A stretch of 64,000 bases of DNA from Paractinoplanes rishiriensis (GTDB lineage: Bacteria; Actinomycetota; Actinomycetes; Mycobacteriales; Micromonosporaceae): assembly GCF_016862375.1 (NCBI RefSeq), contig NZ_BOMV01000023.1:1-64000 (forward strand), read 5' to 3'. How positions within the stretch are numbered: position 1 is the first letter of the stretch; every line of letters begins with the position of its first letter. The notes under the pieces are model-generated. The model made no database searches, was not told the DNA's origin, and worked only from the letters and a program-made list of their open reading frames with translations. This document shows positions 51,589 through 60,900 of this stretch, in pieces. The position numbers and the translations under genes were made by a program.

Positions 51589-52982
51589 GGGCGGTGCTTG
51601 CGCTTCTTGAGGTACGCCGCCAAGTCGTCGTACTCGCCGCTCTCGTTCGCGAACATCGCCACGTTACGGGCGGTGGCGAACCAGCCGTCGGTGGACGGGC
51701 GGACCTCGCGGGCGGCGGCCAGCATGTCCGCCTGGGCGATCATGCGGATCTCGCCGGTGGCGATCGAGTCGCGCATGGCGAACTCGGCGGCGGTCTCGCA
51801 GACGTGGGCCAGGTCGGCGCCGGAGTAGTGCTCGGTGGCGTCGGCGACCCTGCCCAGGTCGACGCCGGCCACCGGCCGGTCGCGCAGGTGATACTCCAGG
51901 ATGGCGGCGCGCGCGGCCTTGTCGGGTGGGAGGACCAGCAGCGTACGGTCGAGCCGGCCGGGACGGCGCAGCGCCGAGTCGATGTCCCACGGGGCGTTCG
52001 TGGCGGCCAGCACGAAGACGCCGTCGTTGTTGGCGTCGACGCCGTCCAGTTCGGTGAGCAGCTGGTTGACGACGGTGCGCATGGACGACGAGTTGAGCTG
52101 GCTGCGCTTGTGGCCGAGCGCGTCGATCTCGTCGAGGAACAGCACGCACGGCGCGTGCCCGCGGGCCGACTGGAACAGGTCGTGCAGGTTGCGCTCGGAG
52201 CTGCCGATCCACATGTTCAGCACGTCGGTGATGGTGAGCGAGATGAACGCGGCGCCCATCTCGCCCGCGACCGCGCGGGCCAGGAACGTCTTGCCGCAGC
52301 CGGGCGGGCCGTAGAGCAGCAGGCCGCCGCGCAGGCTCTTGCCGAACAGCGACCGCAGCTTCGGGTTGCGCAGCGGACCGAGGAACGACACCTCGAGGCG
52401 CTTCTTGACCTCCTGCATGCCGCCCACGTCGGCCAGCGTGATCGTCGACTTCTCGACGTCGAACGTGCGGTCGGCGTGCCCCTCAACCGGATCCGGCTCG
52501 TCGTCGGCTTTGGCAAACCGCGGCGGCACGATGTCACCGAGCTCCTGCTCCATAGCCGCCCAGTCAACCGAATTGTCCGAGTTAGAGGGAGAATTCGGGC
52601 GGTGGGCGGAAAATCCGCCGGGAGGGGTGGCCGCAGGCGGGATGGAGACGCCGCCGGGAGGGATGGGCGCGGAAGGGGTGGAGGCGCCGGTGGGAGGGGT
52701 GGACCCGGAGGGAGAGGTGGACGCGGCGGGAGAGGTGGACCCGGGAGGGGCCGGCGGAGCGCCACCCGGGGCGGCGGTCGCACCGCCCAGGGCGGCTGTC
52801 ATCAGGCGCTGGGCGGACTCGTTTTCCGGCTCGCGGGCCAGGACCTGAGCGGCGTGCCCGATCGCCTCGGCGCCCCGGCCCGCGGTGACCAGCAGCTCGG
52901 CCAGGTGCAGGCGCAGCGGCAGGTCGTCGGGCCGGGCCTGCACCGCGGCGGTCAGGCTGTCGATCAGGGGCGAGTCGCTCAT
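51585..52982 (-). CDS. AAA ATPase with N-terminal TPR domain (Cdc48/Vps4-like)
   Basis: 465 residues. A short TPR-like domain (about 1-65) is joined by a Pro/Gly/Ser/Thr linker (about 66-135) to an AAA module: Walker A GPPGCGKTFLARAV (about 225), Walker B VLFLDEID (about 280), and the second region of homology with Arg fingers in ALRRPGRLDRTLL. It probably unfolds or remodels proteins or complexes in a hexamer. Overlap with the TPR-membrane gene suggests docking at the membrane. Substrate unknown. Confidence 0.82.
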   Translation of the reverse strand: MSDSPLIDSLTAAVQARPDDLPLRLHLAELLVTAGRGAEAIGHAAQVLAREPENESAQRLMTAALGGATAAPGGAPPAPPGSTSPAASTSPSGSTPPTGASTPSAPIPPGGVSIPPAATPPGGFSAHRPNSPSNSDNSVDWAAMEQELGDIVPPRFAKADDEPDPVEGHADRTFDVEKSTITLADVGGMQEVKKRLEVSFLGPLRNPKLRSLFGKSLRGGLLLYGPPGCGKTFLARAVAGEMGAAFISLTITDVLNMWIGSSERNLHDLFQSARGHAPCVLFLDEIDALGHKRSQLNSSSMRTVVNQLLTELDGVDANNDGVFVLAATNAPWDIDSALRRPGRLDRTLLVLPPDKAARAAILEYHLRDRPVAGVDLGRVADATEHYSGADLAHVCETAAEFAMRDSIATGEIRMIAQADMLAAAREVRPSTDGWFATARNVAMFANESGEYDDLAAYLKKRKHRP

Positions 52983-53010
52983 GACACCGAATTATGCCCG
53001 GGACGTGACA

Positions 53011-53038
53011 GGGCCCGGGTGACGAGTCACCCGGGCCC
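53011..53038 (-). terminator. Perfect 13-bp hairpin downstream of the NlpC/P60 gene
   Basis: GGGCCCGGGTGAC and its complement pair around GA just beyond the stop of the NlpC/P60 gene (53059). No U tract is seen. It separates that gene from the AAA gene start on the same strand. Confidence 0.75.
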
Positions 53039-53058
53039 CGGTCGAGAACACGTCGTGC

Positions 53059-54042
53059 CTACGACGGCCTTCGGTAACCGGCGATGGTCGCCCGGTCGAT
53101 CGTTGCCATCCGCACGTGGTCGCCCGTGTGTGGGGCGTGCACCACCAGGTTGCCGCCGATATAGAGGGCCACGTGGTGCAGGCTGCCGGGGTAGTAGAAC
53201 ACCAGGTCACCCGGTTTCAGCTCACTGCGTGACACCGACCGGCCGGAGGCCCACTGGTCTTTCGTGTAGTGCTCCAGGTGCACACCGACGCTGGCCCACG
53301 CCACCTTGGTCAGGCCCGAGCAGTCGAAGCTGTTCGGACCCTCGGCGCCGAAGACGTACGGCTTGCCGATCAGGTCGCACGCCTTCTGCGCGGCGCGGCC
53401 GCCCTTGTCGTTGCTGTAAGTCACCGGGCACGCGCCCAGGCGCAGCGGACCGTCGCTCTTGTCGGCCGCACCGTACGCCTGGATCCTGAGCTTTTGAAGT
53501 TTGCCGATCTCGGACTCGATCGCCTTCTTCTTCTGCGCGAGGTCGGCGTCGCGAGCCGCCACCGCCTCGGTCAGCACCTCGAGATCGGCCTTCATCCCGG
53601 CGTATTTGTCGCGCAGTTTCGCCACTCCGGCGATCTGCGCGTGCTGGTGCCGGGACAGCTGGTCGAGGTAGGTCAGCTTGTCGGTCAGCCCGGTCGGCGA
53701 CCCGCTGATCAGCATGGCGTTGAACGCGTTCGGCGCACCCTGCTTGTAGGCGTCGACCGCGAGGCCGCGCACCTGCGAGAGCGCCACGTCCACCTGCACC
53801 TGCAGCGGGGTGAGCTGGGCGGACAGCTTCTTCATCTGGGCCTGGTTCTTGATCAGCTTGCCGTGGACGTCGTTGTACTGCTCGATGACCGGCTCGAGCT
53901 CGTTCCACTGCTTGTCGATCTGCGCCTCGATGGCGGACGGCGAGGGTGCGGCGTGCGCGGCGAAGGGCCCGGTGGTGAGAACGGTGCCGACTACCGCGAC
54001 ACCGCAGACCAGACCGCGCAGAACTGCCCCGATCCGTTTCAC
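53059..54042 (-). CDS. Secreted NlpC/P60 peptidoglycan endopeptidase with coiled coil
   Basis: 327 residues. A signal peptide (about 1-30, ending AHAA) is followed by a long coiled coil (about 33-185) and the NlpC/P60 domain (about 205-327). The catalytic Cys lies in SFDCSGLT, with the His in LHHVALYIG and another His in VVHAPHTG. It resembles RipA-type endopeptidases that cut peptidoglycan stems during growth. GTG start at 54042. Its 5' leader holds a stable hairpin; no riboswitch is claimed. Confidence 0.87.
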   Translation of the reverse strand: MKRIGAVLRGLVCGVAVVGTVLTTGPFAAHAAPSPSAIEAQIDKQWNELEPVIEQYNDVHGKLIKNQAQMKKLSAQLTPLQVQVDVALSQVRGLAVDAYKQGAPNAFNAMLISGSPTGLTDKLTYLDQLSRHQHAQIAGVAKLRDKYAGMKADLEVLTEAVAARDADLAQKKKAIESEIGKLQKLRIQAYGAADKSDGPLRLGACPVTYSNDKGGRAAQKACDLIGKPYVFGAEGPNSFDCSGLTKVAWASVGVHLEHYTKDQWASGRSVSRSELKPGDLVFYYPGSLHHVALYIGGNLVVHAPHTGDHVRMATIDRATIAGYRRPS

Positions 54043-54184
54043 GTGGGTGCGTAGTCCTTTCCGTCGAGCCGCCGACGGCGGTGGCTCGTCAGATCGGACG
54101 GTTGACCGATGGGGGGCTGCCGAACCGGAGAACACCGTACTCCTGATCAACCAGATATATGAAGTCGGAGCCGCCGGAAACTGC
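54043..54184 (-). other. Structured 5' leader of the NlpC/P60 gene
   Basis: A 142-bp gap between the protease stop and this gene has a strong stem at 54066-54087 (GAGCC and GCCG pair with their complements around ACGG, one weak pair) and a GGAAAGGAC near 54055 some 12 bases before the start. Cell-wall hydrolases of actinomycetes often have a c-di-AMP riboswitch leader, but the consensus is not clearly present here. It is left as an unassigned structure. Confidence 0.3.
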
Positions 54185-55093
54185 TCAGAGTGGCCAGGCA
54201 TCCAGCGCGCGGTCGAGCCACGGCACCACCAGGATCACGGTGGGTAGCACCAGCAGCCCGGTCGCGGCCACCGCCACCGCCGTGTTCAGCAGCGCCGGCC
54301 GGCGGTCCGGGCGGGTGAGCCGGGCCAGCCTCCGGGCGCGTGCCGCACCCATCGGGTCCGGCCCGATTTCCTCCGCCAGGGGGACGGCGTCGGTCAGCCT
54401 TTCGAGCGCGGCCCGCAGCGGGTCCGGGCCCGTGCGGCGACGTGCGGCATCGTCGGCCACCATCTCCAGGAGCAGGTGTACGGCGTCCAGCGGCGCCCGG
54501 CTGCGCAGCGGACCCGGCACGGCACGATAGAAGGCGGTGAACGACTCCAGCACCCACTCGTGGCGATGCCGGAGATGAGCCTGTTCGTGCGCCAGGACGG
54601 CGTCGACCTGTGGCCGGTCGAGCACCCGGAGCACGCCGTCGCTGAGCACCACCCGCGGTTCGCGCCCGGGCACGCAGTACGCGAGCGGCAGCGCACCGTC
54701 GAGCACCCGCAGGTTGTCCACGCCGAGTTCCTGCCGCCGCTCGGCGCGATCGAGCAGGTCGACGAGCAGCCGGTGCCGGGTGCGCCGCTGCCGGGAACGC
54801 TTGGTCACCCCGTACAGGCAAAAAAGCAGTCGGGTGACGACGACCGCCGCTACCGTCAGCGCACCGACCAGGGCCGCGGTCGCCACGAACCTGCCCGAAC
54901 CGGCCGCGCGGGTGAGTTCCTCGGGCGCCGCCAGCACCACGCCGAGGGCGGAGAGCACCGCGGCCAGGGTGATCGCCTGCCAGAGCAGGACGGCGGCGGC
55001 GGGCGCCCGGTCGGGCCAGCGGGCGGCGGCCAGCGGACCCGGCACCAGCAGCGAGAGCGTCAACCCGAGCGCGCCCAACAGCAGCGCCGTCAT
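54185..55093 (-). CDS. M56-family (BlaR1-like) membrane metallopeptidase
   Basis: About 302 residues with four to five membrane helices and the zinc motif HEQAHLRHRHEW (HExxH), Glu beyond. This is the BlaR1-type sensor-protease partner of BlaI repressors, though the penicillin-binding sensor domain of BlaR1 is absent. It lies after the BlaI-like gene in the same direction. The ATG at 55093 fits the family start MTALLLGALGLTL. It may cleave the repressor when a signal arrives. Confidence 0.85.
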   Translation of the reverse strand: MTALLLGALGLTLSLLVPGPLAAARWPDRAPAAAVLLWQAITLAAVLSALGVVLAAPEELTRAAGSGRFVATAALVGALTVAAVVVTRLLFCLYGVTKRSRQRRTRHRLLVDLLDRAERRQELGVDNLRVLDGALPLAYCVPGREPRVVLSDGVLRVLDRPQVDAVLAHEQAHLRHRHEWVLESFTAFYRAVPGPLRSRAPLDAVHLLLEMVADDAARRRTGPDPLRAALERLTDAVPLAEEIGPDPMGAARARRLARLTRPDRRPALLNTAVAVAATGLLVLPTVILVVPWLDRALDAWPL

Positions 55094-55139
55094 CCGTCCA
55101 ACCGCCCCGCCCACCACCCCAAAATCGAATGGCAAGCCA

Positions 55140-55487
55140 TCATTTCCGGTTCGCAGCCTCGATCGCGGCGGCCAGGGCGTCGGGCGGCAACTGGCCGACG
55201 AAGTAGGCGAGCGCGGCGTCCTGGTCGGGCGTGGCGGACAGCGCGTCGAGCATCACCGCGGCGGTCATCTCCTCGCGGGTCTGCGCCGGCGCATAGCGGT
55301 AGGCGCGGTCGGCCCGCTGCTGGGTGACCACGCCCTTCTTGGCGAGCCGGTCCAGCACGGTCATCACGGTCGTGTACGCGAGGTCGCGGTCCCGGCTGAG
55401 CCGCTCGTGCACCTGCCGCACGGTCAGCGGCCCGGTCGCGTCCCACAACTGCGTCATGACCTCGCGTTCGAGGTCCCCGAGTGCCAT
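55140..55487 (-). CDS. BlaI/MecI/CopY-family repressor
   Basis: About 115 residues. The winged helix-turn-helix is ALGDLEREVMTQLWD, VRQVHERLSRDRDLAYTTVM and TVLDRLAKKGVV. The C-terminal dimer helices follow. ATG at 55487; a GTG at 55496 is a close alternative. Divergent from cydA with BlaI-like dyads in the shared gap, it probably represses both itself and the cytochrome bd operon, and is inactivated through the M56 protease. Confidence 0.88.
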   Translation of the reverse strand: MALGDLEREVMTQLWDATGPLTVRQVHERLSRDRDLAYTTVMTVLDRLAKKGVVTQQRADRAYRYAPAQTREEMTAAVMLDALSATPDQDAALAYFVGQLPPDALAAAIEAANRK

Positions 55488-55526
55488 GTGCACCACTCTA
55501 CTGCCCAGGTAGTACTACATGGGTCG

Positions 55527-55562
55527 TACTACACGGCGTAGTATCTACTACGCAGCGTCGTA
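55527..55562. promoter_or_regulatory. Two BlaI-type operators shared by blaI and cydA
   Basis: TACTACACGGCGTAGTA (55527-55543) is a perfect dyad of 6-bp arms, and TACTACGCAGCGTCGTA (55546-55562) is one with a mismatch pair. The TACTAC/GTAGTA halves match BlaI-family operators. A third TACTAC half-site sits at 55513-55518. They lie between the start codons of blaI (55487) and cydA (55582), close to both promoters. Confidence 0.8.
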
Positions 55563-55581
55563 CAGGATCGGGGGTTTTGCC

Positions 55582-56928
55582 TTGGACGTGCTCGACCTGA
55601 CCCGGCTCCAATTCGCCGTGGTCACCATCTACCACTACTTCTTCGTGCCGCTGTCGATCAGCCTGGCCGTGACCTGCGCCGGCCTCGAGATCGCCTGGCA
55701 GCGCACCCGCAACGAGCGCTACCTGCGCCTGGTCACGTTCGTCGGCAAGCTGCTGATCGTCACGTTCGCGGTCGGCGTGGTAACCGGGCTCGTGCAGGAG
55801 TTCCAGTTCGGCATGGGCTGGAGCGCGTTCGCCACCTTCTACGGCGACGTGTTCGGGCCGACCCTGGCGATCGAGGGCATGCTCGCGTTCTTCCTGGAGG
55901 CCACGTTCCTGGCGCTCTGGTATTTCGGCCGCGACCGCCTGCCGCGGCTGCTGCACACGGCGACGATCGTCGTGGTGGCCGTCGGCACGATGCTGTCGGC
56001 GTTCATCATCCTGGCGGCCAACAGCTTCATGCAAAACCCGATCGCGTACGAGTTGGACCCGGTCACCGGCCGGGCGCGTCTGACCTCGTTCGCCGACCTG
56101 ATGCTCAACAAGGTCAACCTGGCCGCCTTCCCGCACACCCTCTCCGGCGCGGCCATGGTCGGCGGCGCGCTGCTGTTGGCCATCGCGGTGTGGCGCCCGT
56201 TCTCCCCGGACAACCGCACCCTGGCCAAGCTCGGCGCCTGGATCATGCTGGCCGGCGGGGCGGCCACCGCGCTGACCGGCGACCACCTCGGCAAGGTGAT
56301 CACCGAGGTGCAGCCGATGAAGATGGCCGCCGCCGAGGCCCTGTACGCGACCACCAGCGGCGCGCCGTTCTCGCTGTTCGCCACCGGCGACCCGCTGCCC
56401 GAGTTATCGCTGGAGGTGCCCTGGCTGCTCTCGATCCTGGCCAAGGGCTCACCCGGAGCCACCGTCGAGGGCATCAACGACCTGCAGGCCCGGTACGCCG
56501 CGGAGTTCGGTCCCGGCAGCTACGTGCCGATGATCCCGGTCGCGTTCTGGTCGTTCCGCCTGATGATCGGCCTCGGCATGCTGGCCGCCGCGGTTGCCGC
56601 CGTCTACCTGTGGCGCACCCGCCGCGACCGTTCCGCGCCGCCGTGGCTGCTGCGCTGGCTGCCGCTGATCCCGCTGCTGCCCACCGCCGCCAACTCGCTC
56701 GGCTGGATTTTCACCGAGACCGCCCGGCAGCCGTGGATCGCGTTCGGCCTCTCGACCGTCGAGCAGGGCATCTCGCCCACCCTGACCAGTGCCGAGGTCA
56801 TCGCCTCGCTGGCCGGTTTCACGATCGTCTACGGGATTCTCGCGGTCGTCTGGTTCCGCCTGGTCCGGCACCTGGCCCGGCAGCCAAGCCAGCTTCCCGA
56901 GACCGCTGAGCCCGCCCCCGTCTACTGA
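55582..56928 (+). CDS. cydA: Cytochrome bd ubiquinol/menaquinol oxidase subunit I
   Basis: 448 residues. The first helix begins MDVLDLTRLQFAVVTIYHYFF with His18 for haem b595, and PHTLSGAAMVGG holds His for haem b558. FWSFRLMIGLGM supplies the axial Met, and GWIFTETARQPW is the C-terminal family motif. The short Q-loop is of the actinomycete type. TTG at 55582 has GGGGG 7 bases upstream; an ATG at 55519 would overlap the operators. It begins a cydAB-cydDC operon, made under low oxygen. Confidence 0.93.
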   Translation: MDVLDLTRLQFAVVTIYHYFFVPLSISLAVTCAGLEIAWQRTRNERYLRLVTFVGKLLIVTFAVGVVTGLVQEFQFGMGWSAFATFYGDVFGPTLAIEGMLAFFLEATFLALWYFGRDRLPRLLHTATIVVVAVGTMLSAFIILAANSFMQNPIAYELDPVTGRARLTSFADLMLNKVNLAAFPHTLSGAAMVGGALLLAIAVWRPFSPDNRTLAKLGAWIMLAGGAATALTGDHLGKVITEVQPMKMAAAEALYATTSGAPFSLFATGDPLPELSLEVPWLLSILAKGSPGATVEGINDLQARYAAEFGPGSYVPMIPVAFWSFRLMIGLGMLAAAVAAVYLWRTRRDRSAPPWLLRWLPLIPLLPTAANSLGWIFTETARQPWIAFGLSTVEQGISPTLTSAEVIASLAGFTIVYGILAVVWFRLVRHLARQPSQLPETAEPAPVY

Positions 56929-56938
56929 GGAGCACCCG

Positions 56939-57919
56939 ATGGTCACGTTCTGGTTCGCCGTCGTCGTACTCGCCTGGGTGTTGTTCTTCGTTCTGGAAGG
57001 TTTTGACTTCGGGGTCGGGGTGCTCGCCCCGCTGCTCGGCCGCGACGACCACGAACGCGGCGCCGCCATCCGCACGATCGGCCCGTTCTGGGACGGCAAC
57101 GAGGTCTGGCTGGTGGCCGCGGTCGGCGTCACCTTCGCCGCCTTCCCCGCCTGGTACGCGGCGCTGCTGTCCGGGCTCTACCTCCCGATGGCCGCGCTGC
57201 TGCTGATGCTGGCGATCCGCGGCGTGGCCCTGGAGTTCCGCGGCAAGGGCGACGGCGTTTCCTGGCGCCGCCGCTGCGACCTGGCCCTGTCGGCGTCGTC
57301 GGCCGCCATCGTGCTGCTCTGGGGCGCTCTGCTGGCGGTGTTCGTACGCGGCCTCGCGCTGGGTCCCGACGGCGCGGTCCAGGGCGACGGCCTGTCCCGC
57401 AGCCTCACCCCGCTGCTCACGCCGGCCGCCGCCCTCGGCGCGCTGGCCGCCTTCTTTGCCGCGGTGCTGCTCGGCGCAACCTTCCTCAGCCTGCGCACGA
57501 GCGGCCCGGTCCGCCGCCGGGCCCGTCACCTGGCGCGGTGGCTGGGCGCCGGCGGCGCGGCCGGCCTGGTGCTCGCCGGCATCGGAACCGGTTCGCGGGT
57601 GGTCCTGGCCGTGGCGGTGCTGGCCTTCGCGACCGGCCTGCTGTCCCGCTACGGCCGGGAGGCGCTGGCGTTCGCGGTCACCGCGGCCGGGGTGACCACC
57701 GGCGTGGTGGCCGTCTTCACCGCCAACGGCCGGGTCGTCCTGCCCAGCACCCTGGACCCGGCGTGGTCGCTGACCATGCACAACGCGGCCGCGACGCCCG
57801 GTGCGCTGACGCTGATCACGTACGCCGGGGTGCTCATCCTGCCCGGCGTGCTCGTCTACCAGGCGTACTCCTACTTCGTCTTCCGGCGCCGGGTGGCCAG
57901 CGAGCGGGTGCCCACGTGA
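56939..57919 (+). CDS. cydB: Cytochrome bd oxidase subunit II
   Basis: 326 residues, about eight to nine membrane helices. It starts MVTFWFAVVVLAWVLFFVLEGFDFGVG, the conserved CydB N-terminus, with LLGRDDHERGAAIRTIGPFWDGNEVWLV next. It carries no haem but completes the oxidase. It starts 10 bases after cydA; its stop overlaps the start of cydDC (GTGA). Confidence 0.93.
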   Translation: MVTFWFAVVVLAWVLFFVLEGFDFGVGVLAPLLGRDDHERGAAIRTIGPFWDGNEVWLVAAVGVTFAAFPAWYAALLSGLYLPMAALLLMLAIRGVALEFRGKGDGVSWRRRCDLALSASSAAIVLLWGALLAVFVRGLALGPDGAVQGDGLSRSLTPLLTPAAALGALAAFFAAVLLGATFLSLRTSGPVRRRARHLARWLGAGGAAGLVLAGIGTGSRVVLAVAVLAFATGLLSRYGREALAFAVTAAGVTTGVVAVFTANGRVVLPSTLDPAWSLTMHNAAATPGALTLITYAGVLILPGVLVYQAYSYFVFRRRVASERVPT

Positions 57920-60900
57920 CCCGCCCGGTCGATCCCCGGCTGCTGCGGCACGCCCGGACCAGCCGCGCCGGCATCGCCGCGCTGGCGCTGACCGGCGCCG
58001 GCCAGGCCACGGCCACTCTGGCGGTGGCGGTCGCGCTGAGCGTCCTGGTCGGCGACGGCTCCGGGTGGGCGTTGGGGCTGCTCCTGGCGGCGGCCGTGGT
58101 CCGCGCCGCGCTGGCCTGGACCGAACAGGTGGTCGCCCGCCGCACCGCCGCCCGCGTCACCGACGAGCTCCGCCGGTCGCTGCTGCGCGCCCTCCCCCGC
58201 CGCGGCCCCGCCTGGGTGGCGAACTTCGGCCCCGGCCGCCTGACCACGGTGCTCACCACCGGCCTGGACGCCCTGCGCCCGTGGTTCGGCGGCTACCTGC
58301 CGTCGCTGGTCCTAGGCGTGCTGCTGCCGCCACTGGTAGTGCTGGCGATGGCGGTGGTGGACCCGGCGTCGGCCCTGATCACCCTGCTGACGCTGCCGCT
58401 GATCCCGGTGCTGGGCGCCCTGATCGGCTGGGCGACCGAGGCGAGCGCCCGGCGGCGCTGGCAGGCGGACGCGAGGTTGGCCGGCCACTTCCTGGACGTG
58501 GTGCAGGGCTTGCCGACGCTGCGCATCTTCGGCCGGGCGTCCCGGCAGACCGCCGTCGTGGCCGACCTGACCGACCAGCACCGCTCGGCGACGCTGCGGG
58601 TCCTGCGGGTGGCGTTCCTGTCGTCGACGGCCCTGGACCTGGTGGGGACGCTGTCGGTCGGCCTGATCGCGGTGGAGGCCGGCCTGCGGGTCGCGGCGGG
58701 CACCATGTCGCTGGCTCCCGCCCTGCTGGTGATCCTGCTGGCCCCGGAGGCGTACCGGCCACTGCGCGAGATGGCGGCCCGCTACCACGCGTCAACGGCC
58801 GCGGCGGCCGCCATCGCGGACGTGGACGAGATCCTGCAGCCGGCGGCAAGCGGCTTTGCCGCCCCGGTCGAAGGGCCCGGCGTCGTCGTGGCCGGCCTGC
58901 GGGCCCGGTATCCGGAAGCGACCACCGATGCGCTCGCCCTGCCCGCCCTGACGGTCCGCCCCGGCGAGATCGTCGCGTTGCGCGGCCCGTCCGGCGCCGG
59001 CAAGACCACGGCGCTGCGGGTGCTGTCCGGCCTGCACCCCGCCGCGGCCGGCACCTTCACGGCAGGCCACCCGCTCTATCTGCCCCAGCGCCCCACCCTG
59101 CCACACGCCCGAACCGTCGCCGACGCCTTCGAGCCCGGCACCCCGGCCACCGAGATCACCGCGGCGCTGGCAGCGCTCGACATCGACCTGCCCGCCACCA
59201 CGCCCCTCGGCGAACACGGCACCGGCATCTCCGCCGGCCAACGACAGCGCCTGGCCCTGGCCGCCCTGCTCCACCGCGCCACCCGGACCCCGGCCACCCT
59301 CCTCCTCGACGAACCCACCGCCCACCTGGACCCCACCACCGAACGCCGCGTCATCACCCACTTGCGCGCCGCGGCCCAGGCGGGTTCCGCAATCCTGGTG
59401 GTGGCCCACCGCCCGGCCTTGCTGGCAGCCGCCGACCGCGCGGTAACCCTCCATCCGCCCCGGCACGCCAGCCCACCGCGCCACACCGAGCAACCAACCC
59501 AGCCGCCGCCTCCCGCCCCTCCCTCCGCGCCGCCAACCCACACCCCACTCCCGACCGGGCCGCCAACCCCCACCCCTCCTCCACATCCCACCGCGCCGCC
59601 GCCGTCCGGCATTTCACCGCCCCAATCCCACGATATTTCGGATATGTCAGGCGAAACGGCCGCGCGTGACGCCCCCGCCCCGCAACGGTGGTCGGCGTGG
59701 CGGCGCCCCTGGGCCGCCGTCCTACTCGGGAGCGCCTCCAACCTCGCCGCCCTCCTCCTCACCGGTGCCGCTGCCTGGCTGCTGGTCCGTGCCGCCTCGA
59801 TGCCCCCGGTACTCACGCTCTCCGCGGCGGTCGTCCTGGTCCGGGGCAGCGCCGTCGCTCGCCCCCTGCTGCGCTACCTCGAAAGGCTCCTGGCGCACGA
59901 CGTGGCGTTCGCGAATCTGGGCAGGCGCCGGTCCGGGGTCTACGCGGCCCTGATCCCGCGCCTGCCCGGCCCTCACCTCCGCCGTCGCGGCGACCTGCTC
60001 ACCCGGATAGTCGACGACGTGGACGCCAAGATCGACGGCCTGCTCCGCGGGCTGCTCCCGGTCCTGGCCGCGGCCACCACGCTGATCGTGACCGCCACGG
60101 TCGCCGTCTGGATCGCGCCGGCGACCGCACTGCCGCTGACCGCCGGGCTGCTGATCACCGCCGTCCTGGCACCCGCCATGGCCGCACGGCAGGCCGCCCG
60201 CGAGGACGCCGGAACCGCCACGGCCCGGGCTCGCCTGCGCGACGCCATGGTGGAGACCGTCGCCGGCCTCGAGGAACTCCCCGGCACCGAGGTCCCCGAA
60301 CGCCGCAGCCGAACCCTCGCCCGCCTCGAATCCCGGGCCGCGCACGCCGCGGGCCGGGCCGCCGCGCTGGCGCACCTGGGGTGGGGCGTGGCCGTGGCGG
60401 GCACCGCTTACGCCCTCCAGCAGGCCGCCGTTCTGACCCCGGAATGGACGGCCGTGGTGCTGCTGGCCGTGGTAGCCCTGGGCGAACCAGCCCTCACCCT
60501 TCCCGACGCCGCCGTAGCCCGCCGCCGAGCCGCCGGCGCCGCCCACCGCATCGCCGCCCTCACCACCGAGCCGCCGGCCGTGGGGTTCCCGTCGACGTCC
60601 CACAACCCAAAGACAGACCTGGGGACGATTTCGGTACGCGGCCTGAGCGCCGGCTGGGATCCGGCGCGCCCGCCGGTGCTGCGCGATCTCGACCTCGACC
60701 TGCCGGCCGGCTCCCGGGTCGCGGTGGTCGGTCGTTCCGGTTCCGGCAAGTCCACCCTGGGCGCCGTCCTGGCCCGGCTGCTCGACCCGCGCGCCGGCCA
60801 CCTCACCGCGGGCGGCCGGGACCTGCGATCGTTCCCCGAGACCGCGGTCCGTGGCCGCATCGTCCTGGTGGGCGACGACACCGGCCACATTTTCGCCTCG

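Noticed and set aside
54043-54184. c-di-AMP (ydaO-type) riboswitch before the NlpC/P60 gene
   Set aside because: The position fits, but I could not match the conserved core by eye, so only a structured leader is reported.
59630-59652. GATATTTCGGATATGTC similar to the dyad at 44-66
   Set aside because: It lies in the coding linker of cydDC and is imperfect, so a shared regulator is not supported.
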